The notes under the pieces are model-generated. The model saw only the letters and a list, made by a program, of their open reading frames with translations, was not told where the DNA came from and searched no databases. The translations under genes were made by a program, and so were the position numbers. A DNA stretch of 34,053 nt from Massilia sp. Lineage in GTDB: Bacteria; Pseudomonadota; Gammaproteobacteria; Burkholderiales; Burkholderiaceae_D. The stretch is from positions 1 to 34,053 of the forward strand of contig JANYGW010000078.1 of NCBI GenBank assembly GCA_025359245.1, in the 5' to 3' direction. Below, one piece after another: positions 1 through 7,781 of this stretch; the first letter of the stretch is position 1, and each line of letters begins with the position of its first letter.

Positions 1-1070
1 CCCAGCGCCGCGGCACCGGCAATCCCGGCGCCGGCGTGCCGCTGACGGCCGCCGCGCCGGCAAGCGCGGCGGAACCGGCGGCGGTGGGCAAGCCGCCCGC
101 CACCAACGGCCGGCCGCCCGAAGTGGCGCCTTTGTTCGAGCAGCCCGGCGTGCTGACGCCGAACGGCAAGTTCGTGTTCGAGCCGGCCTTCCAGTTCGGC
201 TACTCGTCGAGCAACCGGGTCGCGCTGGTGGGCTACACCATCATCCCGGCGCTGCTGATCGGCCTGCTCGACGTGCGCGAGGTCAAGCGCAATACCGCCA
301 CCGCCATCGTCAGCGCCCGGTACGGCATCGGCAACCGGCTCGAGGTCGAAGCCAAGATCCCGTATGTGTACCGCTCCGACGCCACCGTCAGCCGCGAAAT
401 CTTTACCGGCACGGCAGTCGAAAACGTGTTCTCGACCAGCGGCAAGGGCGTCGGCGACGCCGAACTCGGTGTGCGCTACCAGTTCAACAATGGCGGCGCC
501 GACCGCGCCTATTATGTCGGTTCGCTGCGGGTCAAATCGCGCACCGGGCGCGACCCGTTCGAGGTCGTCACCGATTGCGTGCGGCGCTGCATCGGCACCA
601 ACGCCAGCGGCACCGGCTTGCCGCTCGACCTGCCCACCGGTTCCGGTTTCTATTCATTGCAGCCGGGCCTGACCTGGCTGTTTCCATCCGACCCGGCCGT
701 GTTTTTCGGCAGCGTCAGCTACCTGCATAATTTCAAGCGCAGCAACGTCAGCCGCACCGTGCTGGGCGGCGAAAAGGAAATGCTGGGGACGGTCGAACCG
801 GGCGCCATCGTCGGCTTCAATTTCGGCATGGGGCTGGGACTGAACGACAAGGCGTCGCTGAGCCTGGGCTACGACCACAATTCCATCGCGCGCACACGCC
901 AGGCCGGCATACCGGTACCCGGTTCAGTGCGCACCCAGCTCGGCACGCTGCTGGTGGGCTATTCGTATCGCCTCAGCGAAGGGCGCAGCCTGAATGTATC
1001 GGTCGGCGCCGGCCTTACGCGCGACACGCCGGACGTCACGCTGACGGTCCGCTTGCCGACCACGTTTTGA
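1..1070 (+). CDS. Outer-membrane β-barrel transporter-like protein, 5'-truncated by the window
   Basis: The reading frame is open to the left edge, and the first in-frame start inside the window (GTG at 36) has no signal peptide after it, so the gene very probably begins upstream. The visible part starts with an Ala/Pro/Gly-rich linker (about 50 residues). About 290 residues of alternating amphipathic strands follow, with aromatic girdle residues and a terminal Phe, the usual C-terminal signature of outer-membrane barrels. It looks like the MetA-pathway/FapF-type barrel family (Phenol_MetA_deg); the linker followed by a barrel recalls FapF, the exporter of functional amyloid. That family call is from memory of the pattern. 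No other fap genes are visible, so the substrate is open. A CVRRC pair sits in a predicted loop and could form a disulfide. Confidence 0.7.
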   Translation, partial: QRRGTGNPGAGVPLTAAAPASAAEPAAVGKPPATNGRPPEVAPLFEQPGVLTPNGKFVFEPAFQFGYSSSNRVALVGYTIIPALLIGLLDVREVKRNTATAIVSARYGIGNRLEVEAKIPYVYRSDATVSREIFTGTAVENVFSTSGKGVGDAELGVRYQFNNGGADRAYYVGSLRVKSRTGRDPFEVVTDCVRRCIGTNASGTGLPLDLPTGSGFYSLQPGLTWLFPSDPAVFFGSVSYLHNFKRSNVSRTVLGGEKEMLGTVEPGAIVGFNFGMGLGLNDKASLSLGYDHNSIARTRQAGIPVPGSVRTQLGTLLVGYSYRLSEGRSLNVSVGAGLTRDTPDVTLTVRLPTTF

Positions 1071-1103
1071 CCAGGCGCGCCGATCCCTCCATCCCAAGTG
1101 TCA

Positions 1104-1152
1104 GCGCAGCCTGCGCAGCGCGCACGACAGCCGCGCGCTGCGCAGGCTGCGG
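1104..1152. terminator. Perfect 19-bp hairpin between convergent genes
   Basis: Arms at 1105-1123 and 1133-1151 are perfect inverted repeats of 19 bp around a 9-nt loop. The hairpin lies between the end of the barrel gene (1070) and the end of the oppositely oriented small secreted-protein gene (1175). No T-tract follows on either strand. It is best read as a bidirectional terminator or transcript-end stabiliser. Confidence 0.6.
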
Positions 1153-1174
1153 CGCACGGCCCGGGCCGCGTCGG

Positions 1175-1573
1175 TCAGCGCGACGCCAGTACGGCCACGT
1201 TGTTGCTGCGCAGGCCCATGCGGACCACGACATCGCTGACGCGGTCGCCGCGGAACTCGTCGAAATCGACCTGCATGTCGCCGTTGAGCGCGACGAACTG
1301 CTTGTTCGCGGTCGGTACGATTTCGACCTTGCGCTGTCCTTGGATCTGGGCGAAGTAGTGGTAATTATCGCCACTGACGGTCAGCCGCTTGCCGTTCGAC
1401 AGCGCGTAGGCGCCGCTGAAATCCTGGAACTGCTCTTCGGTCAGCACATGGCGTGCGGCGACGACACCCTTGATGCGCACCGACGACGTGTCGGCGGGAT
1501 CCTGGGTCTGGGCTTGGGCGAGCGTGGCGAAGCCGGCGCTGGCAACAAGGGCAATGGCGAGCAGTGTGCGCAT
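1175..1573 (-). CDS. Small secreted protein of unknown function
   Basis: A 132-residue protein. The ATG at 1573 is preferred over in-frame starts upstream because AGAGGA lies about 7 nt before it and a clean Sec signal peptide follows directly (MRTLLAIALVASAGF, cleavage near AQA-QT at about residue 22). The mature part is about 110 residues with a YALSNGKRLTVSGD stretch and a β-rich, hydrophilic pattern. It has no cysteines and no membrane segment after the signal. I do not recognise the family. It is probably periplasmic and monocistronic, ending at the shared hairpin 1105-1151. Confidence 0.7.
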   Translation of the reverse strand: MRTLLAIALVASAGFATLAQAQTQDPADTSSVRIKGVVAARHVLTEEQFQDFSGAYALSNGKRLTVSGDNYHYFAQIQGQRKVEIVPTANKQFVALNGDMQVDFDEFRGDRVSDVVVRMGLRSNNVAVLASR

Positions 1574-2006
1574 AATAATTCCTCTCAAGGTGGGTGAAGA
1601 CGCTGAGCAACATGGACTGGTTTGCATGTCGATCAATACCCAGTGTAGGCAAGCCCTGTGCGACTGTCAGTGGAAAGCGACGAACAGCCGGAATGATGGC
1701 CTGAACGGTGGATAGGCGGGCCAGAAGAGCGCGCACGCAAGTTGTCTAGCGGAGCCGTAACTGCACGGTTCATGCATACGTATGCATGCAAGGCGCCCTG
1801 CTGGGCACTGGCTTGCTGCGATTTCGCGCCGCCCCGCCGGCAACGCCCAGGGCGCGTCGCAAGGCCAGTCCATAGCCGCCTTGCGCCCCACCATCGGGCA
1901 AAAAACAGCTTGTTCAATACCGCTGGTCTCGACAATAAATGCGGCTGCCGATCAGACACGCAAGCGTGCGTCCAAAGTGCATCGGGAGCCTCGCCTGTGC
2001 CGCGCC
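1574..2006. other. Intergenic region, 433 bp, with an 18-bp perfect palindrome
   Basis: No convincing gene was found on either strand; the open frames here lack a ribosome site and protein-like composition. It holds the upstream region of the small secreted-protein gene and the 3' flank of the Lrp-type regulator. The only clear structure is the palindrome at 1771-1788. Confidence 0.5.
1771..1788. promoter_or_regulatory. Perfect 18-bp palindrome, operator-like
   Basis: CATGCATACGTATGCATG reads identically on both strands with no spacer. It is alone in a non-coding stretch, about 200 bp upstream of the secreted-protein gene that starts at 1573. A loop-less palindrome of this length is more typical of a dimeric repressor site than of a terminator. 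The binding protein is unknown. Confidence 0.45.
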
Positions 2007-2492
2007 TCACTCGGTCGACAACACCAGCGTCTCCTTGATCTCTTCCATCACCACATAGCTTTTCGATTGCGCCGCGCCGGGCAATTCGAGCAGCATGTCG
2101 CCGAGCAGCTTGCGGTACTCGGCCATTTCGTGAATGCGCGCCTTGATCAGATAATCGAAGTCGCCCGACACCAGATGGCATTCCTGCACCTCGGGGATGC
2201 GCAGCACTTCGCGCCGGAACTGCTCGAACGCCGACGCCGATTTCTGGTTGAGCGTGATCTCGACGAACACCAGCAGCGTCGCCCCCAGCGCCGCCGGATC
2301 GACCCGGGCGTAATAACCGCTGATGACGCCGTCGCGCTCCATGCGCTTGACGCGCTCGATGCAGGGCGTGACCGACAGCCCGACCCGCTCGCCCAGGTCC
2401 TTCATCGACAAGCGCCCCTCGAGCTGCAGGATGCGCAGGATGTGGCGGTCGAGTTTATCCAGCGTGCGGCTCGATTGTTTTTGAATTCTCAT
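2007..2492 (-). CDS. Lrp/AsnC-family transcriptional regulator (DadR-like)
   Basis: A 161-residue protein of standard Lrp length. The N-terminal winged helix-turn-helix covers residues about 12-60 (LDRHILRILQLEGRLSM, then KDLGERVGLSVTPCIERVKR as recognition region). The C-terminal RAM/ligand-sensing domain covers about 70-150 (LVFVEITL, then VQECHLVSGDFDYLI). This family forms octamers or dimers of dimers that bind AT-rich sites and respond to amino acids. It is divergent from dadA with a 105-bp AT-rich gap. In several proteobacteria an Lrp-type protein activates D-amino-acid/alanine catabolism in response to alanine, so local control of dadA is the likely job. That role is inferred from position. 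Confidence 0.9.
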   Translation of the reverse strand: MRIQKQSSRTLDKLDRHILRILQLEGRLSMKDLGERVGLSVTPCIERVKRMERDGVISGYYARVDPAALGATLLVFVEITLNQKSASAFEQFRREVLRIPEVQECHLVSGDFDYLIKARIHEMAEYRKLLGDMLLELPGAAQSKSYVVMEEIKETLVLSTE

Positions 2493-2597
2493 GAAAATCC
2501 ACTAAATATATTGGTTTATACGTGAACAAACACTAGAGGAATGCCAATAATATAGCGGAAATTCTGGAATATCCATTGTTATTCATCGGGAGTGTGT
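2493..2597. promoter_or_regulatory. Divergent Lrp-type regulator/dadA control region
   Basis: This 105-bp gap is strikingly AT-rich compared with the coding DNA on both sides. It holds two short pseudo-palindromes, CCACTAAATATATTGG (2499-2514) and TGGAATATCCA (2565-2575). They fit the loose AT-rich sites favoured by Lrp-type proteins. No strong -35/-10 pair could be assigned with confidence. Confidence 0.5.
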
Positions 2598-3908
2598 ATG
2601 CGGGTTGTGATTCTGGGCAGCGGTGTCATTGGCGTAACGACGGCGTACTACCTGGCCAAGGCCGGCCATGAGGTGACGGTGATCGACCGCCAGCCCGGCC
2701 CTGCGCTGGAAACCAGCTTCGCCAACGCCGGCCAGATCTCGCCCGGCTACGCTTCGCCGTGGGCCGCGCCCGGGATTCCGCTGAAAGCGATGAAATGGAT
2801 GCTGCAGCGCCACGCGCCGCTGTCGATCACCCCGGACGGCACCACGTTCCAGCTCAAATGGATGTGGGACATGCTGCGCAACTGCACCGCCGACCGCTAC
2901 GCCGTCAACAAGGAACGCATGGTGCGCCTGGCCGAATACAGCCGCGACTGCTTCAAGGAATTGCGCGACGAGGCCGGCATCCGCTATGAAGGCCGGCAGC
3001 AGGGCACGATGCAGCTGTTCCGCACCGAACAGCAATTTGCCAGCGCCGAAAAAGACATCCGCGTGCTGCAGGAGTCGGGCGTGCCCTACGAACTGCTGAC
3101 GCGCGACCAGCTCGGCGCGGCCGAGCCGGCGCTGGCCGCGGCCGGCGACAAGCTGGTCGGCGCGCTGCGCCTGCCCAACGACGAGACCGGCGACTGCCAG
3201 CTGTTTACCACGCGCCTGGCGGCCATGGCCGAGCAGCTCGGCGTCACTTTCCGCTACAACGTCGCGATCGACCGCCTGGCCGTGGCCGCCAACAGCATCA
3301 CGGGCGTCCATTGCGGCGCCGAGCTGGTGCAGGCCGATGCCTATGTGGTGGCGCTGGGCGCCCACTCGACCCCGCTGCTCAAGGGCCTGGTCGACATTCC
3401 CGTCTATCCGATGAAGGGCTACTCGATCACGGTGCCGATCAGCGACGCGGCGCTGGCGCCGGTGTCGACCATCCTCGACGAAACCTACAAGATCGCCGTG
3501 ACGCGCTTCGAAGACCGGATCCGGGTGGGCGGCATGGCCGAACTGGCCGGCTTCGACCTGCGCCTCAATCCGCGCCGCCGCGCCACGCTCGAGATGGTGG
3601 TCAACGACCTGTTCCCGGGCGCCGGCGACACCAGCGCCGCCTCGTTCTGGACCGGCCTGCGTCCGATGACGCCGGACGGCACCCCGATCGTCGGGCGCAC
3701 CGCGCTGTCCAACCTGTTCCTCAACACCGGCCACGGCACGCTGGGCTGGACCATGTCGTGCGGCTCGGCCCAGATGCTGGCCGACCTGATGTCGGCCAAG
3801 CGGCCGGCGATTCCGTTCGACGACCTGGGCGTCGGCCGCTACGCCGGCGCCAAGGGGGCAGCCCCCGGTGTTTCCGTTGGGGGTCTGACCCCGGTTCACG
3901 GTCGCTAA
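2598..3908 (+). CDS. dadA: D-amino acid dehydrogenase, small subunit type
   Basis: A 436-residue FAD flavoenzyme that oxidises D-alanine and other D-amino acids to the 2-oxo acid, passing electrons to the quinone pool at the inner membrane. It matches E. coli DadA along its length: dinucleotide-binding start [11 protein letters not shown], the [22 protein letters not shown] block, [23 protein letters not shown], and the C-terminal [28 protein letters not shown] signature. The ATG at 2598 is chosen over a GTG two codons earlier because GGGAG lies 5 nt before it and MRVVILGSG is the family N-terminus. The last ~18 residues, after RYAGAK, are unusual: they are encoded by the palindromic repeat cluster that begins at 3854. 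No racemase gene is adjacent. Confidence 0.96.
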   Translation: MRVVILGSGVIGVTTAYYLAKAGHEVTVIDRQPGPALETSFANAGQISPGYASPWAAPGIPLKAMKWMLQRHAPLSITPDGTTFQLKWMWDMLRNCTADRYAVNKERMVRLAEYSRDCFKELRDEAGIRYEGRQQGTMQLFRTEQQFASAEKDIRVLQESGVPYELLTRDQLGAAEPALAAAGDKLVGALRLPNDETGDCQLFTTRLAAMAEQLGVTFRYNVAIDRLAVAANSITGVHCGAELVQADAYVVALGAHSTPLLKGLVDIPVYPMKGYSITVPISDAALAPVSTILDETYKIAVTRFEDRIRVGGMAELAGFDLRLNPRRRATLEMVVNDLFPGAGDTSAASFWTGLRPMTPDGTPIVGRTALSNLFLNTGHGTLGWTMSCGSAQMLADLMSAKRPAIPFDDLGVGRYAGAKGAAPGVSVGGLTPVHGR

Positions 3909-3993
3909 CACTGGCAAATCGGGGTCAGACCCCCTGACTGAAAAACCGGGGTCTGCCCCCTCGCCCCGGGGACTCGGCGTCCCCGTCTGCCCC
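3854..3993. repeat. Cluster of GGGGTCNGACCCC-type palindromes
   Basis: There are two perfect copies, GGGGTCTGACCCC (3880-3892) and GGGGTCAGACCCC (3921-3933). Related forms are a G5-CAG-C5 palindrome (3854-3866), GGGGTCTGCCCC (3948-3959) and CCCCGTCTGCCCC (3981-3993). A further stem GGGGAC/GTCCCC lies at 3968-3984. The cluster starts inside the dadA reading frame and fills the gap to the convergent gene ending at 4006. It may act as a bidirectional terminator, but copy number and sequence suggest a REP-like interspersed repeat. Confidence 0.75.
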
Positions 3994-4005
3994 CTCGCTC
4001 CCGGT

Positions 4006-6114
4006 CTACTGCACCGTGATGGCCAGGTCGCGCCCGGCCTGCGCCTGGTTGCCGGCAAAGTCGGCCGCGACGATCCTGATCGTGTAGTCGCCTGGCGCCA
4101 GCGGCGCCGGATCCCAGCTGCCGCTGGCCGCCGCGCCATCGCGCACCGTGTTGGTCACCACATACAAGAAACGCGTCGTCGCATTGCCGTACACGGTGAT
4201 CCCGCTCTTGTCCGCATACGCCAGCTTGACACTCTCCTGGTCCGGCGGCAGCCGGTTGAATTCGATATTCATGCGCGCCTTCTCGTAGCCGGCCAGCGGC
4301 GTGCCATTGGCCCCCAGCAGTTGATACCCGACCTTGTACAGTCCCAGCTTGCGGCGCGCCGCGTTGCCGTCGGTCTGGTCGTAGGCGTCGACCACGATCG
4401 CCAGCGGCCCGGCGCCGCGCGGCACCAGCAGCCGCTTGCCCTGCCTGGCCGCCAGGCGCGTGTTGGCCTGGTCGAACAAGGCAATCCCGTCGATATGCGG
4501 AATGACCAGGTCCTGCAGCCCCGGGAAAGGCAGCGCCAGCGCATTGGCCTCCCCTTCCGGCGTGCGCTCGATCAGGTGCACGTGGAACATGCGGTTGACC
4601 GTGCCCAGTTTGTCGCCCACATGGAAGCGCGTGCCGCGCCGCACCCGCACCCGGTACGGCTTGCCCTTCTCGTCGCCGAGGATGGCGAAGCGCGCCGGGT
4701 CGAGCGGCACGTTGCGCAGGCCGCGCCCGACCCGCATGTGCACGTAGGCGAACGTGTCCACCGCCAGCCCTTCTCCCAGCTCGTCGAAGGCCCAGTTGGA
4801 CAAGGGACTGGCGACCTTCTCGTCGGCCACCGCCAGCACCGGCACGCCCATCGCGGCCTGGATATCGAGGCCGTTGTGGAAGTGGTCGCGGCTCTCGCCG
4901 TCGTAGCTGCCGCGCACTTCGCCGACGATGCCCACCACCTCGTGCCTGGCGTCCTGCGGCGCGAACGGCCACGGGAACGTGCCTGTGCGCGGCGCCGGCG
5001 GCAGCACCGCCAGAGCCTGCGACGGCGGCGCACCATCGGCGCGCACGGCCAGTTTGCGCAGCACGCGTGCGCGCGCGTCGGCCACGTACAGGGCGCCATG
5101 CCGGTCCAGCGCCATCCCGGCCGGCCTGTTGAATCGCACCGAGCGGCTGTCGCCGATCTTGATATCGATGCCGATCCCGGTCAGCCCCTGCAATTGGCCG
5201 CCCGGCGCCAGCTGGAGTATCCGGCCGCGCGCCATGTCGCCCACATACAAGTAGCCGTCGGCGTTCAGCGCCAGCGCCAGCGGGCGGCGCAGCAGCGGAT
5301 CGGTCGCCTGTTCGTCGGTCCTGGCCAGCGTGCTGACCTGGCCGTCGATGCCCAGCTTGCGGATCGCGCCGTTCTGGGTGTCGGCGATGAACAGGTTGCC
5401 CCTGGCGTCGAGCGCCAGGCCGGTGGGCGTGTCGAACAGCGCCGCGGCCGCGGGGCCGTCGGCGTAGCCCGGCGCGGCGCCGCCGGCCACGGTCGACACG
5501 CTGCCGTCGGGCGCAATCTTGCGGATCCGGTCATTGTAGGTGTCGCTCACGTACACATTGCCCGCCTGGTCCACCGCCACCCCGATCGGGCCGTTGAACT
5601 GGGCCTGGGCGGCGGCGCCGTCCACGTAGCCGGGCGCGCCGCTGCCGGCCAGCGTGCTGACCACGCCGGCCACGCTGATCTTGCGGATCACGTGGTTGCC
5701 GGTGTCGGCCACGATCAGGTTGCCCGCCGGGTCGAGCGCCATGCCCGACGGCGTGTTGAAGGCCGCTGCCGCGCCGATGCCGTCGGCATAGCCTTCGCGC
5801 TGGCTCGCCAGGACGGTGCGTACGCCATCGGCGCCGATCTTGTGGATCTGGTTGTGGTCACCGGCGTCGGCCAGGTACAAATTGCCGGCGTGGTCCAGCA
5901 CGACCCCGAACGGGTCGGCAAAACCGCTGGCGACATCCGTGATGGCGACCGGCCAGCCCATGACGGTGGGCGGCTTTTTGCGGGCCAGCGCGGCGATGCG
6001 CGCCAGCGGCGCCTCGCCCCGGCCCAGCCACAGCCAGGCGCCGCCGGCGGCCGCGGCGACGATCAACATGGCGCCAATGGCGCGCGTTCCGATTTTCCTG
6101 TTCAAACCCCTCAC
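4006..6114 (-). CDS. Membrane-anchored NHL-repeat β-propeller fused to an M23 metallopeptidase domain
   Basis: A 702-residue protein from a GTG start. An N-terminal hydrophobic segment (about 12-30) anchors or exports it. Residues about 55-360 hold five to six NHL repeats (GVVLDHAGNLYLADAGDH, GMALDPAGNLIVADTGNH, GVAVDQAGNVYVSDTYND and others), forming a propeller. Residues about 390-520 carry a complete M23/LytM motif set: H413-N-G-L-D417, Y-V-H459-M and H511-V-H513. That matches the zinc ligands and catalytic histidines of peptidoglycan endopeptidases. The C-terminal ~120 residues are β-rich, with an Ig/FlgD-like ending (PGDYTIRIVAADFAGN). It probably acts in the periplasm, with the propeller as a binding platform; substrate is inferred. 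It converges on dadA through the repeat cluster. Confidence 0.85.
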   Translation of the reverse strand: MRGLNRKIGTRAIGAMLIVAAAAGGAWLWLGRGEAPLARIAALARKKPPTVMGWPVAITDVASGFADPFGVVLDHAGNLYLADAGDHNQIHKIGADGVRTVLASQREGYADGIGAAAAFNTPSGMALDPAGNLIVADTGNHVIRKISVAGVVSTLAGSGAPGYVDGAAAQAQFNGPIGVAVDQAGNVYVSDTYNDRIRKIAPDGSVSTVAGGAAPGYADGPAAAALFDTPTGLALDARGNLFIADTQNGAIRKLGIDGQVSTLARTDEQATDPLLRRPLALALNADGYLYVGDMARGRILQLAPGGQLQGLTGIGIDIKIGDSRSVRFNRPAGMALDRHGALYVADARARVLRKLAVRADGAPPSQALAVLPPAPRTGTFPWPFAPQDARHEVVGIVGEVRGSYDGESRDHFHNGLDIQAAMGVPVLAVADEKVASPLSNWAFDELGEGLAVDTFAYVHMRVGRGLRNVPLDPARFAILGDEKGKPYRVRVRRGTRFHVGDKLGTVNRMFHVHLIERTPEGEANALALPFPGLQDLVIPHIDGIALFDQANTRLAARQGKRLLVPRGAGPLAIVVDAYDQTDGNAARRKLGLYKVGYQLLGANGTPLAGYEKARMNIEFNRLPPDQESVKLAYADKSGITVYGNATTRFLYVVTNTVRDGAAASGSWDPAPLAPGDYTIRIVAADFAGNQAQAGRDLAITVQ

Positions 6115-6191
6115 CTGCCCGACACATTACGAGAACCGAAGCATACCCGATCCCCTGCTACACTAGCTGGCAAACCGAACCGAAAGGCGCC

Positions 6192-6596
6192 ATGCAAGTA
6201 CACCCAATCAACGCCATGATCGCCGCCGCCGACGACGCGATCAACCGCGAAGACTTCGATTCGCTGATGGATTTTTATGCCGACGATGCCACCCTGGTGG
6301 TGGTGCCCGGCCGCGCCGCCAACGGCAAGGACGAAATCCGCGCCGCCTTCGTGGCGCTGGCCGAACACTACCAGCACACCTTGTACGTGACCCAGGGCGA
6401 CATGATCGTCATCGAGGGGGGCGACACTGCGCTGGTGATTGCCCAGACCAACGTCAGGGCCAACATGAAGACCGCCGCCCCGACCATGGAAACGCGCAAT
6501 GCCACCTATGTGTTCAAGCGCGACGAAGAGGACCAATGGCGCTGCGTCGTCGATAATTCGTATGGCGCGGCGCTGCTGAACCAGTCGAACAGCTAA
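6192..6596 (+). CDS. NTF2-like (SnoaL/DUF4440-type) protein
   Basis: A 134-residue cytoplasmic protein. Its start is supported by AAAGGCG about 5 nt upstream. The pattern is that of the SnoaL/DUF4440 cone fold: an N-terminal helix AADDAINREDFDSLMDFYADDATLVVVPG, then GKDEIRAAFVALAEH, then β-strands with NVRANMK and a terminal strand pair (ATYVFKRDEEDQWRCVVDNSYG). Such proteins are small ligand-binding or isomerase-like folds, and sequence alone does not give the substrate. It is divergent from the NHL–M23 gene (77-bp gap), and its last 4 nt overlap the end of the convergent PAAR gene. Confidence 0.85.
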   Translation: MQVHPINAMIAAADDAINREDFDSLMDFYADDATLVVVPGRAANGKDEIRAAFVALAEHYQHTLYVTQGDMIVIEGGDTALVIAQTNVRANMKTAAPTMETRNATYVFKRDEEDQWRCVVDNSYGAALLNQSNS

Positions 6597-7336
6597 GGGG
6601 CCCGGTCGCAGCCGTCGTCCTCGGGCAGGAACGCGACCAGCGCTTCTTCGTCCACCTGCGCCGGCGCGCGCGGACCGCGCGGACCGTGCTGCAGTCCCTG
6701 CAGCCGCACTTGCTTGGGCCGCGATTCGGCCAACGGCGTGGTGCACCGTTCGGCCCGATGGTGCAGCACTACCCCGGACGGCGAAATCAGCGAGGTCGTC
6801 ATCATCGCCCCTTGCACATAGATCTCGACCCGCTCGGACTGCGCGGTGGCCGACAGCAAATGGGTTTGCCCGGCCGCGTCGGAGGTCCCGAATTCGAGCT
6901 TGCCGCTGGCCCGCACCACCGCGTACTCGCGGCTGGGCAGCGGCGCCCCGTCATGGTCGTCGACCAGCAAGAAGCGCTCGCTGTAGACCGAATCGGCGAG
7001 CCCATGCCGGGCCGGCCCGGGAGCGGGATTCGACAGCGCCCTGCCGGTATCCTTGATCACCTGGCAGCGCAGGGTCTGGATCGGCTGCAGGCGCGGGTGG
7101 GTGGTGCAGCGGCAGATGCACAGGTCGTTTTCGAGGGCGACGTTCTTGCCGCCCCAGGTTTCGGGGATGCGCGGGCCGACGCACAGTATCTTGCCGGCCG
7201 TCTTGCACACCGGGCAGGTCACCAGGTCGCCCTCGAGGGCAATCGCCGCACCGTCGATCTTGCCGTCGCTGCTGGCTGAAATGACCTTGCCCCCGCTGGT
7301 GGTCGGCGCGCCCAGGGTAATCGTGTAGCGCCTCAT
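6593..7336 (-). CDS. PAAR-domain type VI secretion spike-tip protein with C-terminal extension
   Basis: A 247-residue protein. Residues about 1-95 form a PAAR domain (GAPTTSGGKVISASSDGKIDG, then DLVTCPVCKTAGKILCVGPRIPETWGGKNVALENDLCICRC), the sharp cone on the VgrG spike of type VI secretion systems. Its Cys/His residues suit the apical metal site. Residues about 115-185 (SERFLLVDDHDGAPLPSREYAV, then TDAAGQT-like text and VEIYV) look like the transthyretin-like adaptor seen in VgrG/PAAR proteins. The last ~60 residues are Arg/Pro-rich and have no recognised effector fold. No other T6SS gene lies in the window, so it is an orphan here; an effector or immunity partner is not visible. Confidence 0.8.
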   Translation of the reverse strand: MRRYTITLGAPTTSGGKVISASSDGKIDGAAIALEGDLVTCPVCKTAGKILCVGPRIPETWGGKNVALENDLCICRCTTHPRLQPIQTLRCQVIKDTGRALSNPAPGPARHGLADSVYSERFLLVDDHDGAPLPSREYAVVRASGKLEFGTSDAAGQTHLLSATAQSERVEIYVQGAMMTTSLISPSGVVLHHRAERCTTPLAESRPKQVRLQGLQHGPRGPRAPAQVDEEALVAFLPEDDGCDRAP

Positions 7337-7781
7337 CGGATGCGGCCCTCGCCGCAGACGCCGTTACTGGTCGATGTGAAATTCACTGTAACGCTCCCCG
7401 GACAGGCTCTGTCCCTGATATCCGTCAATCTGACGTGGCCGAGTAGTCAGGTTACGGTTCGCACCAATTCAGTCTTTGATTTCCATCAAGCATTGTCCGA
7501 CCGAAGCTTGCGCCCGTGTTGTACCGCCCTGGCGCCCTTCTGGCAGGCGATCAAAACCGTTAGTAACTGTTAAATATTGGCTTTTGGTATATACACCATA
7601 ATTCGCCAGACTGGCAAGTATATTTCTTGCAATGGCCGAGTGTGGTACCCTGAGCTTTGGGCGCCATCTGCATTGCGCCTCCTTCCTTGAAACGCCTGGC
7701 ACGCCTGCGGACGTTGCGGCTTCGCCGTTACCTTATTTGAGCCGAGGCTAGCGCTCAGTCTTACCTGGCCCGGTTCACACG
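7337..7781. other. Intergenic region, 445 bp, AT-richer than its surroundings
   Basis: No gene is supported here; a 77-codon frame on the minus strand has no ribosome site or recognisable product. The stretch around 7560-7660 is clearly AT-richer than the flanks and probably holds the promoter of the hybrid kinase gene. A loose -35/-10 candidate (TTGGCT, 16 nt, TAATTC) is visible near 7578-7605. A small hairpin GGACAG/CTGTCC lies at 7400-7414. Confidence 0.4.

Noticed and set aside
4321-6219. A 630-codon open frame antisense to the NHL–M23 gene
   Set aside because: No recognisable protein pattern; the opposite strand has clear NHL and M23 motifs.
7469-7702. A 77-codon frame on the minus strand in the gap before the hybrid kinase
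   Set aside because: No ribosome site, no recognisable family, and it lies across the AT-rich presumed promoter.
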